Shown here one piece after another: positions 28,430-37,842 of a stretch of 64,000 nt of DNA; positions within the stretch are counted from its first letter, which is position 1; every line of letters starts with the position of its first letter. A program made the translations under genes and the position numbers. This stretch comes from an uncultured Pirellulaceae bacterium (GTDB taxonomy: Bacteria; Planctomycetota; Planctomycetia; Pirellulales; Pirellulaceae). The stretch spans positions 22,013 through 86,012 of the forward strand of contig CALKCK010000027.1 of NCBI GenBank assembly GCA_938083195.1. The letters run 5' to 3'. Under the pieces are notes generated by a model. The model was given only the letters and a program-made list of their open reading frames with translations, was not told where the DNA came from and did not search any database.

Positions 28430-29425
28430 GTGGCCAAAAAAATTGCCATTGCAGGCGCAACTGGGGCCGTCGGTCGCCTCGTAAGACAAATGCTAGAGCA
28501 GCGGAATTTTCCGTACGAGACGATCACATTTCTGGCATCTCAACGTTCGGCAGGTAAAACGCTTGAATTTAAAGGCGAGACGCACACGATTCAATTGCTG
28601 GAACCTAATGTTTTTGACAACATTGATCTGGTCATTGGCAGTACCCCCGACGACGTCGCCGAAATGTTCGTGCCTTGGGCAGTCGAACGAGGAACGATTG
28701 TGGTCGACGAAAGTGGATATCACCGAATGCTGGATCACGTACCACTGGTCGTGCCCGAGGTTAACCCCGATGCTGTCAACGACCACCAGGGCATTATCGC
28801 CAGTCCCAACTGTAGCACCACGCAAATGGTGGTTGCGATGAAGCCCCTCCATGATTTCTCTAAAATCAAACGGGTCGTCGTTTCAACTTACCAATCTACC
28901 AGCGGAGCAGGGGTTGCCGGCCAAGCGGACCTGATTGAAGGAACACGAAATGCGCTGAACGAAAAGCCATGGGACTACCAAGCATTCTCCCACCCAATTG
29001 CATTTAACGTCATCCCTCAAATCGGATCTGCCAAACACCTAGGCTATACCTCAGAAGAAATGAAAATGGTCTGGGAGACTCAGAAAATTTTTGGAGACGA
29101 TTCAATTCAAGTTTGCCCAACTTGTGTACGAGTTCCGGTATCTAATTGCCACAGCGAATCAATTTTAGTTGAAACAGAAAACCCTATCTCCGTAGAACAG
29201 GCACTGCAGTTATTCGATGCCGCACCTGGAATTCAAGTCATGGATAATCTCGAGCAGGGAGTTTATCCGATGCCAAGCAACAGTGACGATCAGGATGATG
29301 TCTTTGTCGGGCGAATTCGCAAAGATATCAGTTGCGAGAACGGACTCGCATTTTGGTGCGTTAGTGACAACCTTCGGAAAGGCGCTGCCACCAATGCCGT
29401 GCAAATCGCCGAACTCCTCGTTTAA
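28430..29425 (+). CDS. asd: Aspartate-semialdehyde dehydrogenase
   Basis: 331 residues starting with GTG; GGAG at 28420-28423 lies 6 bases before it. The N-terminus KKIAIAGATGAVGR is the NADP-binding fold, and SPNCSTTQ contains the active-site Cys128. The segment STSGAGVAGQ and the C-terminal GRIRKDIS are also typical. The enzyme converts aspartyl phosphate to aspartate semialdehyde, feeding lysine/diaminopimelate, methionine and threonine synthesis. A TATAAT element lies at 28349-28354. truA follows after 14 bases and is probably in the same transcript. Confidence 0.97.
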   Translation: MAKKIAIAGATGAVGRLVRQMLEQRNFPYETITFLASQRSAGKTLEFKGETHTIQLLEPNVFDNIDLVIGSTPDDVAEMFVPWAVERGTIVVDESGYHRMLDHVPLVVPEVNPDAVNDHQGIIASPNCSTTQMVVAMKPLHDFSKIKRVVVSTYQSTSGAGVAGQADLIEGTRNALNEKPWDYQAFSHPIAFNVIPQIGSAKHLGYTSEEMKMVWETQKIFGDDSIQVCPTCVRVPVSNCHSESILVETENPISVEQALQLFDAAPGIQVMDNLEQGVYPMPSNSDDQDDVFVGRIRKDISCENGLAFWCVSDNLRKGAATNAVQIAELLV

Positions 29426-29439
29426 AACAGGTTGAGCAC

Positions 29440-30186
29440 ATGCGGCATATCAAACTGGTTATTTCGTACGATGGAACAGACTACGTTGGGTGGCAAGTCC
29501 AACCGAATGGAATGTCAATTCAACAATGCCTCGAAACAGCCTGGGCCTCAGTAAGCGGCGAGCAACTTCGAATTACGGCCAGTGGGCGAACCGACAGTGG
29601 TGTCCATGCTCTCGGCCAAGTTTGCAGCTTTGCAACTGAAAGCCAATTGCCGCTTCAACAAATAGTTCGAGCCTTTAATGCAGAAACACCTTTTGACATC
29701 ACCGTCTTAACCGCAGAGGAAGCTTCCGAGGGATTTCACGCGATACGAGATGCTAAACAAAAAACGTATCGTTACCATATTCAATATGGCAGAATCATGG
29801 ATCCACTCAGACTGAGAACCTGCTGGTTCGTTCCCGGAGAATTGGATCTTGGTTCCATGCAAAAAGCCGCGATATTAATTACGGGAGAACATGATTTCGC
29901 CAGCTTCGAAAGTGCGGGCGCCCAACGATCCACGTCGATCCGGCACGTCATCGACTTACAAATCGTTCCAGAAATCGTTCACAACCTCCCTGGACTCGAG
30001 ATCGCCATTACTGCCAACGGATTTTTATACAATATGGTTCGAAATATCGTGGGTACGTTGATCCGGGTTGGTAAAAACAGAGAAGAAATCGAATGGGTGG
30101 CTTGGGTACGCGATCAAAAAAACCGCCGCTATGCCGGGCAAACAGCTCCGGCGCATGGATTATTCCTAGACCATGTTGTCTACTAG
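29440..30186 (+). CDS. truA: tRNA pseudouridine(38-40) synthase TruA
   Basis: 248 residues with the TruA opening ISYDGTDYVGWQ and the catalytic motif SGRTDSGVHALGQ, in which Asp52 is the nucleophile. Near the C-terminus the AITANGFLYNMVRNIVGTL segment is conserved. TruA isomerises uridines 38-40 in the anticodon arm. It is 14 bases downstream of asd. Length and motifs are complete. Confidence 0.97.
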   Translation: MRHIKLVISYDGTDYVGWQVQPNGMSIQQCLETAWASVSGEQLRITASGRTDSGVHALGQVCSFATESQLPLQQIVRAFNAETPFDITVLTAEEASEGFHAIRDAKQKTYRYHIQYGRIMDPLRLRTCWFVPGELDLGSMQKAAILITGEHDFASFESAGAQRSTSIRHVIDLQIVPEIVHNLPGLEIAITANGFLYNMVRNIVGTLIRVGKNREEIEWVAWVRDQKNRRYAGQTAPAHGLFLDHVVY

Positions 30187-30242
30187 CACCGCCTACACAC
30201 TCCCTGTTAACGACCTTTTTAGGAATCGGTTTTTGAGACGAA

Positions 30243-31496
30243 ATGGCAGCTACGGAAAACAACTCGAATCGACCAAAAAAGAAACTCAATTCTAGTTTCA
30301 GAATATTTGTTTCCGCGCTTGTGCTGACACTAGTATTCTTTCTCCTTTCCAACCAATACTCAAGCTGGTTGATTGAACTGGGCTTTATCCTCTCCGCCTG
30401 CGCGGCGATTTCCATTTTGATCGCAGAAGCATGCGATCCATTTTCGGATGCAGCGCAATGGGTCGGAATCCGCTTGCGGCTGCCACCATCTGTCAGAGGG
30501 GCAACGCTCGATGCCGTGGCCAGCAGTATGCCAGAATTGTTCACTGGTTTGTTCTTTGTAACGATCGCGCTGTTTGGAACTTCAGACGACCAAGGGCAGA
30601 TGCTTGCCAGCGCTGAAGGTTACGGATCAACCGTTGCTACATGCGCCGGGAGTTCGATTTACAATTTAATTTTAATACCTGCCTTGTGTGCAATCGTCGT
30701 TTCTTTTTCTCGACGCGATCGACCTCAAATTGAGGTTTCTAGAGAAGTCATTCACCGAGATGGCCTGTGGGTAATTTTCACCCAAGCCGGCCTACTCGTA
30801 TTCTTGTTTCAGGAAAAACTAGAATGGTGGATGGGAGTCGCGGCCTTGCTAACCTACTTGGTTTATGTACTGCATCTGTATTTAGCGACGCGACAATTTC
30901 GCAATCAACTAGCTGAAATCGAAATAGCAACGGAGGAGGCTGACTCTAAAACGGCATCCGTCTGCTTTGGCTATTTTAATATTCGCTTGAATGGCTTCAC
31001 CTCTACGATTGTCATCATTTCAGCTACCGCCGTTGCAGCATTTGCCTGCTACCTACTGGTCGATCTGACCAACCAATCTGCGCACAAACTCGGAGTCAGT
31101 CCCTTTTTTGTCGCCGTCATCTTAACCGCTGCGGTATCGTCAATCCCCGACACCTTCATGTCCCTTGGATCGGCCCGTCGAGGCGACGATGCTGGGGCAA
31201 TGTCGAATGTCTTTGGCTCCAACGTTTTCGACGTGTGCATTGGCATGTCCATTCCGTTGATTGTGAGTTGCTACCTCCACCAGTGGGAGCCAATCGAGCT
31301 AGTGATGAGTAATGGCGAAACCATGAATGGAGTCGTTGGATTGCGTATTTTTCTGTTTATTTTGACCGGCGTTGCGATGGCCTGCATGTGGCATTTGAAA
31401 CACATCAACAGACGAACTGGAATCCTCTTTTGTGCTCTTTACGCCTCTTTCGTGATCTACGCGATCCTGGGAGCCCTCGAACTGATTCCGGCCTAG
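30243..31496 (+). CDS. Sodium/calcium exchanger family protein
   Basis: 417 residues with ten or so membrane helices and the two inverted alpha-repeats of the CaCA superfamily: AVASSMPELFTGL followed by GSSIYNLILI, and AVSSIPDTFMSLG followed by NVFGSNVFDV. The intervening loop is acidic (EIEIATEEADS). It is expected to exchange calcium for sodium or protons across the inner membrane. There is no obvious partner gene. Confidence 0.9.
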   Translation: MAATENNSNRPKKKLNSSFRIFVSALVLTLVFFLLSNQYSSWLIELGFILSACAAISILIAEACDPFSDAAQWVGIRLRLPPSVRGATLDAVASSMPELFTGLFFVTIALFGTSDDQGQMLASAEGYGSTVATCAGSSIYNLILIPALCAIVVSFSRRDRPQIEVSREVIHRDGLWVIFTQAGLLVFLFQEKLEWWMGVAALLTYLVYVLHLYLATRQFRNQLAEIEIATEEADSKTASVCFGYFNIRLNGFTSTIVIISATAVAAFACYLLVDLTNQSAHKLGVSPFFVAVILTAAVSSIPDTFMSLGSARRGDDAGAMSNVFGSNVFDVCIGMSIPLIVSCYLHQWEPIELVMSNGETMNGVVGLRIFLFILTGVAMACMWHLKHINRRTGILFCALYASFVIYAILGALELIPA

Positions 31497-31679
31497 CGGC
31501 TAAAACACTCAATTGGCACTCGGAACCTGGCAAATTCCAGATTTCACTGAATACACAAACCAAGGCTCAAACCCATCAAGTCGACTTTGGTTTCCTCGAA
31601 TCTTCGACTAAAATGATTTACGCACGGGTGCAACTCGGCGTCTGCGTTATCAAGCTTGGAATCGATGGATTAGAAATAA

Positions 31680-32552
31680 ATGTCAATAGGCAGAGACTTT
31701 ATCGGGCCGTTTCAACTGCTGAGACTTATTCGTGCCGGTACAACAACCCAGGTTTGGGAGGCATTGAAAACTGGCGAGAGTGAACGAATCGCACTCAAAG
31801 TCTTGATGGAAAATTTCCGGAAGAATCGCTACGAAATTGGTCAATTGAAACACGAAGCGTTAGTCGGTGCGGAACTTGACCACCCCAATGTGATTAAAAT
31901 CTTTGGTTACCATAATGACCAGGGATATCCACTCGTATCCATGCAACTTTTCCCCTCGCGAAACCTCAAAATTGAGATGCGAGAACGGAAAGAATACATG
32001 ATGCCAAATGTGTCTTCGATCATCCGAAGTTGCGCAAAAGGATTGGAACACATGCATAACAAGGGATGGGTTCATTGCGATGTGAAACCAGATAACTTTC
32101 TTGCCGATGAACAGGGGCATGTGAAGTTGATTGACTTTTCAATCGGCGTAAAATTACGCACAAAAAAAGGTGGGTTAGGCGGTCTGCTTTCCGGGAGACC
32201 TAAAGCGATTCGCGGCACACGAAGCTACATGGCTCCTGAACAAATCCGTCGACAACACCCAGACAAGCGATCCGACATCTACGGTTTTGGATGCGTAATC
32301 TTTGAACTACTGTCCGGAAAGACCCCTTACTCAGCCAACTCACCGGATGAATTATTAACCAAACATTTAAAAGCTCCCATTCCATCACTGGAAGCCTACA
32401 GCGGAGCCTCAAAAGAATTTTCCAACTTAGTGAAACTAATGCTCGCTAAAAATCCCGACGACCGAATCCAAAACCTTACTGAATTTCTTCAGCTTTTTGA
32501 ATCGACACAGATCTTTCGATCTGGCCAGCGGCCTGAGGGCTTTCGCAGGTAA
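31680..32552 (+). CDS. Serine/threonine protein kinase, degenerate type
   Basis: 290 residues, a lone kinase domain with no membrane helix or sensor. The catalytic lysine is K40 in IALKVL. The catalytic loop reads HCDVKPDN (Asp134, Asn139), with Cys in place of the Arg of HRD. DFG is DFS (152-154), and the Gly-rich loop (IRAGTTTQV) keeps only one glycine. The activation segment has GTRSYMAPEQIRR, so the APE motif is intact. It probably binds ATP but may be weakly active or non-RD regulated. It sits between the exchanger and accA without clear operon links. Confidence 0.9.
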   Translation: MSIGRDFIGPFQLLRLIRAGTTTQVWEALKTGESERIALKVLMENFRKNRYEIGQLKHEALVGAELDHPNVIKIFGYHNDQGYPLVSMQLFPSRNLKIEMRERKEYMMPNVSSIIRSCAKGLEHMHNKGWVHCDVKPDNFLADEQGHVKLIDFSIGVKLRTKKGGLGGLLSGRPKAIRGTRSYMAPEQIRRQHPDKRSDIYGFGCVIFELLSGKTPYSANSPDELLTKHLKAPIPSLEAYSGASKEFSNLVKLMLAKNPDDRIQNLTEFLQLFESTQIFRSGQRPEGFRR

Positions 32553-32632
32553 TCTGTAACCTGCAAACTGTGAGTCACTATCGTTCGTTAGACAGTGACA
32601 TTTTTCATCCCACTGACCCAACTTAATACACC

Positions 32633-33598
32633 ATGGATTATCTTTCATTTGAGCAACCCATTGCCGACCTTGCTCTCGAAATTGAAAAATGTGAAACCGA
32701 ATCCTGCGACTCCGTAGAGTCAGCAGATAAAATTCGCAACATGAAACAATCACTGACCGATCTAACACGCGATATCTATGGAAAACTAACTCCATGGGAA
32801 ACGGTTCAAGTCGCGCGACACAAGGACCGCCCTCATACGATCGACTATCTATCACTCGTATTTGATGAATTTGTTGAACTGCACGGCGACAAATTGTTTG
32901 GCGATGATCGAGCAATGCGTGTCGGTTTCGCATCGCTCGACCGAACCAAAGTCATGGTTCTCGGCCACCAAAAAGGGAGAACATTCCAAGATCGAACCGA
33001 AAACTTTTTCGGATGCGCACATCCGGAAGGCTATCGCAAAGCGATGGCGAAAATGAAGATGGCTGAAAAATACAACCTTCCAGTCATTTGCCTAATCGAC
33101 ACTCCGGGCGCCTATCCGGGAATCGGGGCGGAAGAACGAGGGCAGGCGCAGGTCATCGCCGAAAATATGTATGAAATGTCTCGGTTGAAAACCCCCATCA
33201 TCTGCATTGTTATTGGTGAAGGTGGAAGTGGCGGTGCACTGGGAATCGGTGTAGGAGATCGCGTCGCAGTCATGGAACATGCTTATTACTCCGTGATCAG
33301 CCCAGAAGGCTGTGCAGGCATTCTCTGGAAAGGCGCCGAACATGCAGAAAAAGCCGCAACAGCGCTCAAATTCACTTCCAAAAACTTATTACAGATGGGC
33401 ATCGTGGACGATGTGATCACCGAACCTCTCGGCGGCGCCCACCGTGACCACCACAAAACAGCATCGCAAATGAAATCTTATCTGAAGAAAACACTCAAAG
33501 ACCTCGTTGGAAAGCCGCACGACTCTTTATTAGAAGAACGTTACCAGCGGTTTCGAAAAATTGGCGTCTTTGACGAAGTTGGCGAACTTCCTGCTTAG
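32633..33598 (+). CDS. accA: Acetyl-CoA carboxylase carboxyltransferase subunit alpha
   Basis: 321 residues, the usual AccA size. Starts with the coiled-coil N-terminus (SFEQPIADLALEIEKCET), followed by FDEFVELHGDKLFGDD, NFGCAHPEGYRKA-like and LIDTPGAYPGIGAEERGQA, and GEGGSGGALGIGVGD. Together with AccD it transfers the carboxyl group from biotin to acetyl-CoA, giving malonyl-CoA for fatty acid synthesis. accD is not in this window. Confidence 0.97.
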   Translation: MDYLSFEQPIADLALEIEKCETESCDSVESADKIRNMKQSLTDLTRDIYGKLTPWETVQVARHKDRPHTIDYLSLVFDEFVELHGDKLFGDDRAMRVGFASLDRTKVMVLGHQKGRTFQDRTENFFGCAHPEGYRKAMAKMKMAEKYNLPVICLIDTPGAYPGIGAEERGQAQVIAENMYEMSRLKTPIICIVIGEGGSGGALGIGVGDRVAVMEHAYYSVISPEGCAGILWKGAEHAEKAATALKFTSKNLLQMGIVDDVITEPLGGAHRDHHKTASQMKSYLKKTLKDLVGKPHDSLLEERYQRFRKIGVFDEVGELPA

Positions 33599-33700
33599 GG
33601 CTTTAGGTGGATGCCCCGCCTAGGTCTTCATGACATCGACCTTTGGCTTTCAGGAGTCGAGTACAACGGAGGTGTCCAATTGAACGCTCCAGGAGCACCC

Positions 33701-34411
33701 ATGAAAACCGTTAAGCAAGTCATGTCGGCACTCGAAAAAAAGGGATCGGCGCAAACTCGAAAAACCTTCGCCCGCCACGGTGCTCCAGAGAATATGTTCG
33801 GAGTTAAAATTGCGGACTTAAAAGTGATTGCCAAACAAATCAAAGGCAATCAAGCATTGGCGATGGAACTCTATGAGACCGGCAACAGTGATGCGATGTA
33901 CCTAGCCGGCATCGTAGCTGATGGCAAAGCCATGTCTAAAAAAGAGCTGAACGATTGGTGTCGCACTGCCAACTGGCACATGATTGCCGAGTATTCGTTG
34001 CCGGGCGTCGCCCACGAAAACCCTCATGCGAGAACACTCGCCCTAAAATGGATTAGATCAAAAAAGGATCACATCGCCGCTGCAGGATGGAATACGTATT
34101 CGGGTCTCGTGGCAACCAAGCCCGATGCTGAGTTAGATCTCGAAGAAATTAAAATGCTTCTTGAGCAAATCGCTGCGTCCATTCACGAATGTGGCGAACG
34201 CGGAAAATACACCATGAATGGATTTGTGATTTCCGTTGGTGGCTATGTCAAGCCACTCTCAGCGAAAGCAAAATCAGTAGCCAAAAAAATTGGCAAGGTA
34301 TCGGTCGAGATGGGCGAGACGGCTTGCAAAGTCCCGCTCGCAACAGACTACATCGCTAAGATGGAAAACGCAGGACGCGTCTACAAGAAACGCAAAACGA
34401 TTAAGTGCTAA
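33701..34411 (+). CDS. DNA alkylation repair protein (AlkD-like, HEAT-repeat)
   Basis: About 236 residues. The family opens MKTVKQVMSALEKKGSAQTR and continues FARHGAPENMFGVKIADLK, typical of the AlkD/AlkC-like HEAT-repeat DNA glycosylases that remove alkylated bases. The ATG at 33701 is chosen because AGGAG lies at 33691-33695; an upstream ATG at 33611 would add 30 residues without homology to the family start. No signal peptide. It follows accA by about 100 bases. Confidence 0.85.
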   Translation: MKTVKQVMSALEKKGSAQTRKTFARHGAPENMFGVKIADLKVIAKQIKGNQALAMELYETGNSDAMYLAGIVADGKAMSKKELNDWCRTANWHMIAEYSLPGVAHENPHARTLALKWIRSKKDHIAAAGWNTYSGLVATKPDAELDLEEIKMLLEQIAASIHECGERGKYTMNGFVISVGGYVKPLSAKAKSVAKKIGKVSVEMGETACKVPLATDYIAKMENAGRVYKKRKTIKC

Positions 34412-34613
34412 CCGCCCTCCATTGCTGCAAAGCCAATTAATCAGATTCGGAGTCTTCTTTGCACGCGTTTCTTAATTGACATATTAGATTGGGGCAGGGG
34501 GGGGAACCGAAAAAAATCCTACACGCACTAATCGCCGATCGCCCAACCTAGAGCTCATGAATCTAGAAATTTAAATCTAATCTGTTTTCTTGTAAGATCG
34601 ACCAAGGGATGCC

Positions 34614-35027
34614 ATGCCAAACTCGCTCAAAATTTATGAGACGGTTCTTTATGCCAATAATCTCGACGCAGCAAAAACATTTTATACACAGGTGATTGGG
34701 CTGCGTTTGCTTAGCCAGAATGATTTGATGCTAGTTTTCGAACTCAATGAAAGCTATTTGTTAATTTTCAATCCAGACAAAAGTTCGGTTGTGGGGAGGC
34801 AAGTCCCATCCCACGGCACGCGTGGTCACGGCCACATTGCCTTTGTCATTACCGATAATGAGCGAGAGACATGGAGAACACGCTTGGCCGACGCGGGCAT
34901 CGAAATTGAATCCGAAGTTTGCTGGGACGATGGAGCACGTGGAACTTCAATTTACTTCCGTGACCCCGCGGGCAACTCGATTGAATTAGCACCGCCCAAT
35001 TTATGGACTTATTTAAAAAATCCATAA
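34614..35027 (+). CDS. VOC family protein (glyoxalase/bleomycin resistance fold)
   Basis: 137 residues. The two half-barrels of the vicinal oxygen chelate fold are visible: KIYETVLYANNLDAAKTFY at the start and GHGHIAFVITD near residue 80, followed by IYFRDPAGNSIELAPPN at the C-terminus, where the metal-binding Glu is expected. Such enzymes include glyoxalase I, extradiol dioxygenases and fosfomycin resistance proteins, so the reaction is not predictable. Reading upstream, AAGGG precedes the ATG at a short distance. Confidence 0.88.
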   Translation: MPNSLKIYETVLYANNLDAAKTFYTQVIGLRLLSQNDLMLVFELNESYLLIFNPDKSSVVGRQVPSHGTRGHGHIAFVITDNERETWRTRLADAGIEIESEVCWDDGARGTSIYFRDPAGNSIELAPPNLWTYLKNP

Positions 35028-35060
35028 CCTCAAAAAATTGCAATTCGTCCGCCAGAGTGG

Positions 35061-35465
35061 TCAGAGCATAGACTGAAGAATAAACCCTAAAACCACAAAT
35101 ACCAGAATTACCCCCGCGCAACCTGATTGGCTGTTGGCTTTCTCAAGAATCTGAAAATCGCTAATTAGTTTCTCAATGAAGACTTTTGATTCCATTAGCG
35201 ACTTACCAGTGTGATCCTTGTAAAGCCGCATCGCATCTAGCTTACAGCCAGATTCCAAGAGATCGAGCACTTGTTCAACCAACGCCTGTTCGGCGTCTTC
35301 TACAGAATCTAATTTGACGCTTGGAAGGTTCTCTACAAATTGCTTTGCTTACAGCAAAGGACTGCCAGTGAAATCCATGTAGAGCTTACACGCGTCGAGT
35401 TTCTGATCATCACCTAAACACTTTCGGATCTGGTTGATCTGGGCGTCTGTTAACTGCGGGTCCAT
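35061..35465 (-). pseudogene. L7/L12 C-terminal-like tandem-domain protein, interrupted by an in-frame TAA
   Basis: Reading the minus strand from ATG 35465, the first 38 codons encode MDPQLTDAQINQIRKCL then a domain with KLDACKLYMDFTGSPLL, followed by a TAA at 35349-35351, and then, in the same frame, AKQFVENLPSV, a second copy with KLDAMRLYKDHTGKSLMESK, and a final membrane helix (GVILVFVVLGFIL). Both copies resemble the ribosomal L7/L12 C-terminal fold. GGGAGG lies at 35473-35478, 7 bases before the ATG, so initiation is well supported. The stop sits where homologous repeats have Glu (GAA or GAG), so a single base change would explain it. The 3' part has only a TTG start. Confidence 0.75.
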
Positions 35466-35731
35466 GGCTAAGCCTCCCAAGTCACAATGCAAAACATCAA
35501 CAAAACAGTGTATATCTCACCCAATCCCCAACGTCCGATAATGTTTCTTATGTTCGGTTAGGTCTCTCGTTTTCCCCGTATATATGGCTTTTTCTATGCA
35601 GCACGAATTCCCTGGGCAAAATCCCAAGTCTCCGACTTAGCCGAGCTCAAGGGCCAGCATCAAACTTCCTGCCGACCGAGGCGTTGCGAACTAGCGCAGA
35701 ACAAACCCGTCAACAGAAATGAGAATATCGT

Positions 35732-36643
35732 TTAACGCTTGTAAACGTTCTCAAACAAATTTTCAGCCGCTTCATTCGTGGCTTCTAAAGCCTGCTTGCC
35801 AATATTTTCGAGAGTCTGCTTGGATGCTTCCGAGATGTCTACATTTGACCAGTCGATACCCTTGGTTCCTGATTCTTGCGATTGAGTTGCCTTCTTCTGA
35901 AAGGTGCCCAGGAACCCACCACCACTGGAATTATCCGTTTGCTTCCGAAACAGCGAAGTGACCGGATCTATCACATTATTTTCTGAAGGAGCAGTGCTAG
36001 GAGTCTTCCAGCGGCCTGCAAAGCCGTTGGATTGCAAATTTTTAATCTCTTCGCCAAGTGGTTGCCCAACTGGATAGGTCGTTCCCAATGAACTGCCGAA
36101 AATACCGCTGGTATCAACAGAGGGTTCGTCATGGCCGACCGCATCTTTGTAATTTTCTATATGAGGATTAACAAAGCGAGCCAATTCGTCCGGTACAAAG
36201 TCAGAAACCTGCCAGATTCCTTTTTCGATATACGGGCCAAATTTCGAATGATCAATCTTCTCGTGAACGTCCTCACCAAGAAAAGAAACCGCAAACATGG
36301 TAACGACCATGCACAACAAACCGCCTTTTAGAGCACCCAAAAGGGCGCCTGCTTGGCGATCAAACCCTTTTAACTCATTTTTCTTTAGCGATTTGGAGAC
36401 AGATGAATAAATTGCCCAAATCACAAGCGATGTCCCCAAAAAGAGTATCAACATCGCGCCAATTTTATTCCATGGCTCGTCCACCTGTAAAAGCGCTGCC
36501 AATTGATCTCTAAAGTTGACCGCAACGATATAACTAACAACCAATGCGGCAAGCGATGCAATTTGCCAAGCCAGTCCTTTCCAGTAACCAAACACGATGG
36601 CTCCGAAAAAAATCACCAACATCGCAATATCGTAAATCCCCAC
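35732..36643 (-). CDS. cvpA: CvpA family membrane protein
   Basis: 303 residues from GTG 36643, with AGGAG just upstream. Four membrane helices occupy the first 125 residues, with DIAMLVIFFGAIVFGYWKG and GFDRQAGALLGALKGG being typical CvpA sequence. The C-terminal 180 residues are polar, Ser/Glu/Asn-rich and probably cytoplasmic or periplasmic, without known domain. CvpA proteins were first linked to colicin V production and are otherwise of uncertain role in the inner membrane. It has a leader with alternative hairpins (see 36736). Confidence 0.85.
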   Translation of the reverse strand: MGIYDIAMLVIFFGAIVFGYWKGLAWQIASLAALVVSYIVAVNFRDQLAALLQVDEPWNKIGAMLILFLGTSLVIWAIYSSVSKSLKKNELKGFDRQAGALLGALKGGLLCMVVTMFAVSFLGEDVHEKIDHSKFGPYIEKGIWQVSDFVPDELARFVNPHIENYKDAVGHDEPSVDTSGIFGSSLGTTYPVGQPLGEEIKNLQSNGFAGRWKTPSTAPSENNVIDPVTSLFRKQTDNSSGGGFLGTFQKKATQSQESGTKGIDWSNVDISEASKQTLENIGKQALEATNEAAENLFENVYKR

Positions 36644-37058
36644 AATCTCTCCTTGTTCAAATTCGACGTCGCTGGTTTACCATTGGTAAAAAATCACGCC
36701 GTACCGCAAGCTATCCAACGCAATCCTGGATGAAATCTGAAACGCTAACGCGTTCAGACGTACCAGTTTGATTTCAGATTTTCGTCGAGCTTTCCATCCG
36801 TGAAAAGTCCGCCGAAATTAGAGATAAATTCTGGGTTTACCTCAATACAGATAGACTCAACAATTTTTAACGCCCCCCTCAATTGACCGAATTAGTATCA
36901 GTTACTCTCAGCGCTGCTAGCGAGCGCTACAATATCGAATCCACGTTGGTCCACGTCTGCGAGTTCTCTATTGTCATGTTGAGTCACACTTGAGGCGATT
37001 TACCGTAGGATCGCCACCGCTCGATTCATTTTAATCAACCGTTTTTAACTCAGAATTC
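36644..37058. other. Intergenic region between divergent cvpA and YdjM-like genes
   Basis: About 415 bases with no gene. It contains a short palindrome TTTACC/GGTAAA (near 36674) and the alternative hairpins listed at 36733. An AGCGC/GCGCT repeat lies near 36911. It should hold the promoters of both flanking genes. Confidence 0.5.
36733..36781 (-). promoter_or_regulatory. Alternative hairpins in the cvpA leader
   Basis: AAATCTGAAA (36733-36742) can pair with TTTCAGATTT (36772-36781) as a perfect 10-bp stem, or, as TCTGAA with one bulge, with the closer GCGTTCAGA (36750-36758). The two pairings exclude each other. No T-run follows. They would be in the 5' region of the cvpA transcript. Confidence 0.35.
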
Positions 37059-37790
37059 ATGGCTGATTTTAAAACTCATATTACCACCAGCACCGCATTA
37101 GGGTTTCTCTATGGCGGCGTCGGTTACTTTGGCTTTGAGGTTCCTCTCGCGCATTGCATGATCGCAGGAAGCTTATGCAGCGTCGCCGGGATGCTGCCTG
37201 ACCTCGATAGCAATTCTGGAAAACCACAGCGTGAAATGCTCTCATTTGTCTCAGTCATCATTCCCATGATGATGCTACCTCGCTTCGAAGCGATTGGCAT
37301 GACAACTGAACATATGATCTTTGTTGCCGGTGTAATGTATGTCCTGATTCGATTTGGTATCGGAGGCCTATTCCGCCGATTTACGAAACATCGCGGCATG
37401 TGGCATAGCATTCCCGCGGCGTTAATTGCGGGCTTGGTTACCTTTATGATCTGCCTTTCAAATGACCTGGAAATCCGCATCTACAAATCGTGGGCAGTTG
37501 TACTCGGATTCATTTGTCATCTCGTGCTCGATGAAATCTATGCGGTCAACTGGGAAGGCAAACTTCCTAAGAAAAAGAAGAGCTTTGGCACGGCGATGAA
37601 GTTTTGGGGAAATTCGACATGGTTTAACGTGACTACCTATCTCAAATTGGCAATTTTGATCGGGGTAGTATTTAGCGATAACTATGTAATGGACTGCTTT
37701 TGTGAGCCTCCCACTGAATCTCCAGCAACTACAGCACAGTGGGTTCGCAACCTCTTTTTACACGATCATGGCCAGACTCTGAATCGGTAA
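37059..37790 (+). CDS. YdjM-like metal-dependent hydrolase, membrane-bound
   Basis: 243 residues with several membrane helices. MADFKTHITTSTALGFLYGG, AGMLPDLDSNSG, TKHRGMWHSIPAA and GFICHLVLDEIYAVNW are the His/Asp motifs of the YdjM/LexA-regulated hydrolase-like family (PF04307), which shares a fold with phospholipase C-like enzymes. The substrate is unknown. A promoter should lie in the long intergenic region upstream. Confidence 0.88.
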   Translation: MADFKTHITTSTALGFLYGGVGYFGFEVPLAHCMIAGSLCSVAGMLPDLDSNSGKPQREMLSFVSVIIPMMMLPRFEAIGMTTEHMIFVAGVMYVLIRFGIGGLFRRFTKHRGMWHSIPAALIAGLVTFMICLSNDLEIRIYKSWAVVLGFICHLVLDEIYAVNWEGKLPKKKKSFGTAMKFWGNSTWFNVTTYLKLAILIGVVFSDNYVMDCFCEPPTESPATTAQWVRNLFLHDHGQTLNR

Positions 37791-37842
37791 AATCTGATCA
37801 CGCAATTCAACCTAGCTTTCAAGTCAGTTTCACTCAATTTGC

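Noticed and set aside
33611..33700. N-terminal extension of the AlkD-like protein from ATG 33611
   Set aside because: The extension is unlike the family and a good ribosome-binding site precedes the internal ATG at 33701.
35349..35351. Recoded amino acid at the in-frame stop
   Set aside because: The codon is TAA, not TGA or TAG, so selenocysteine or pyrrolysine recoding is not expected.
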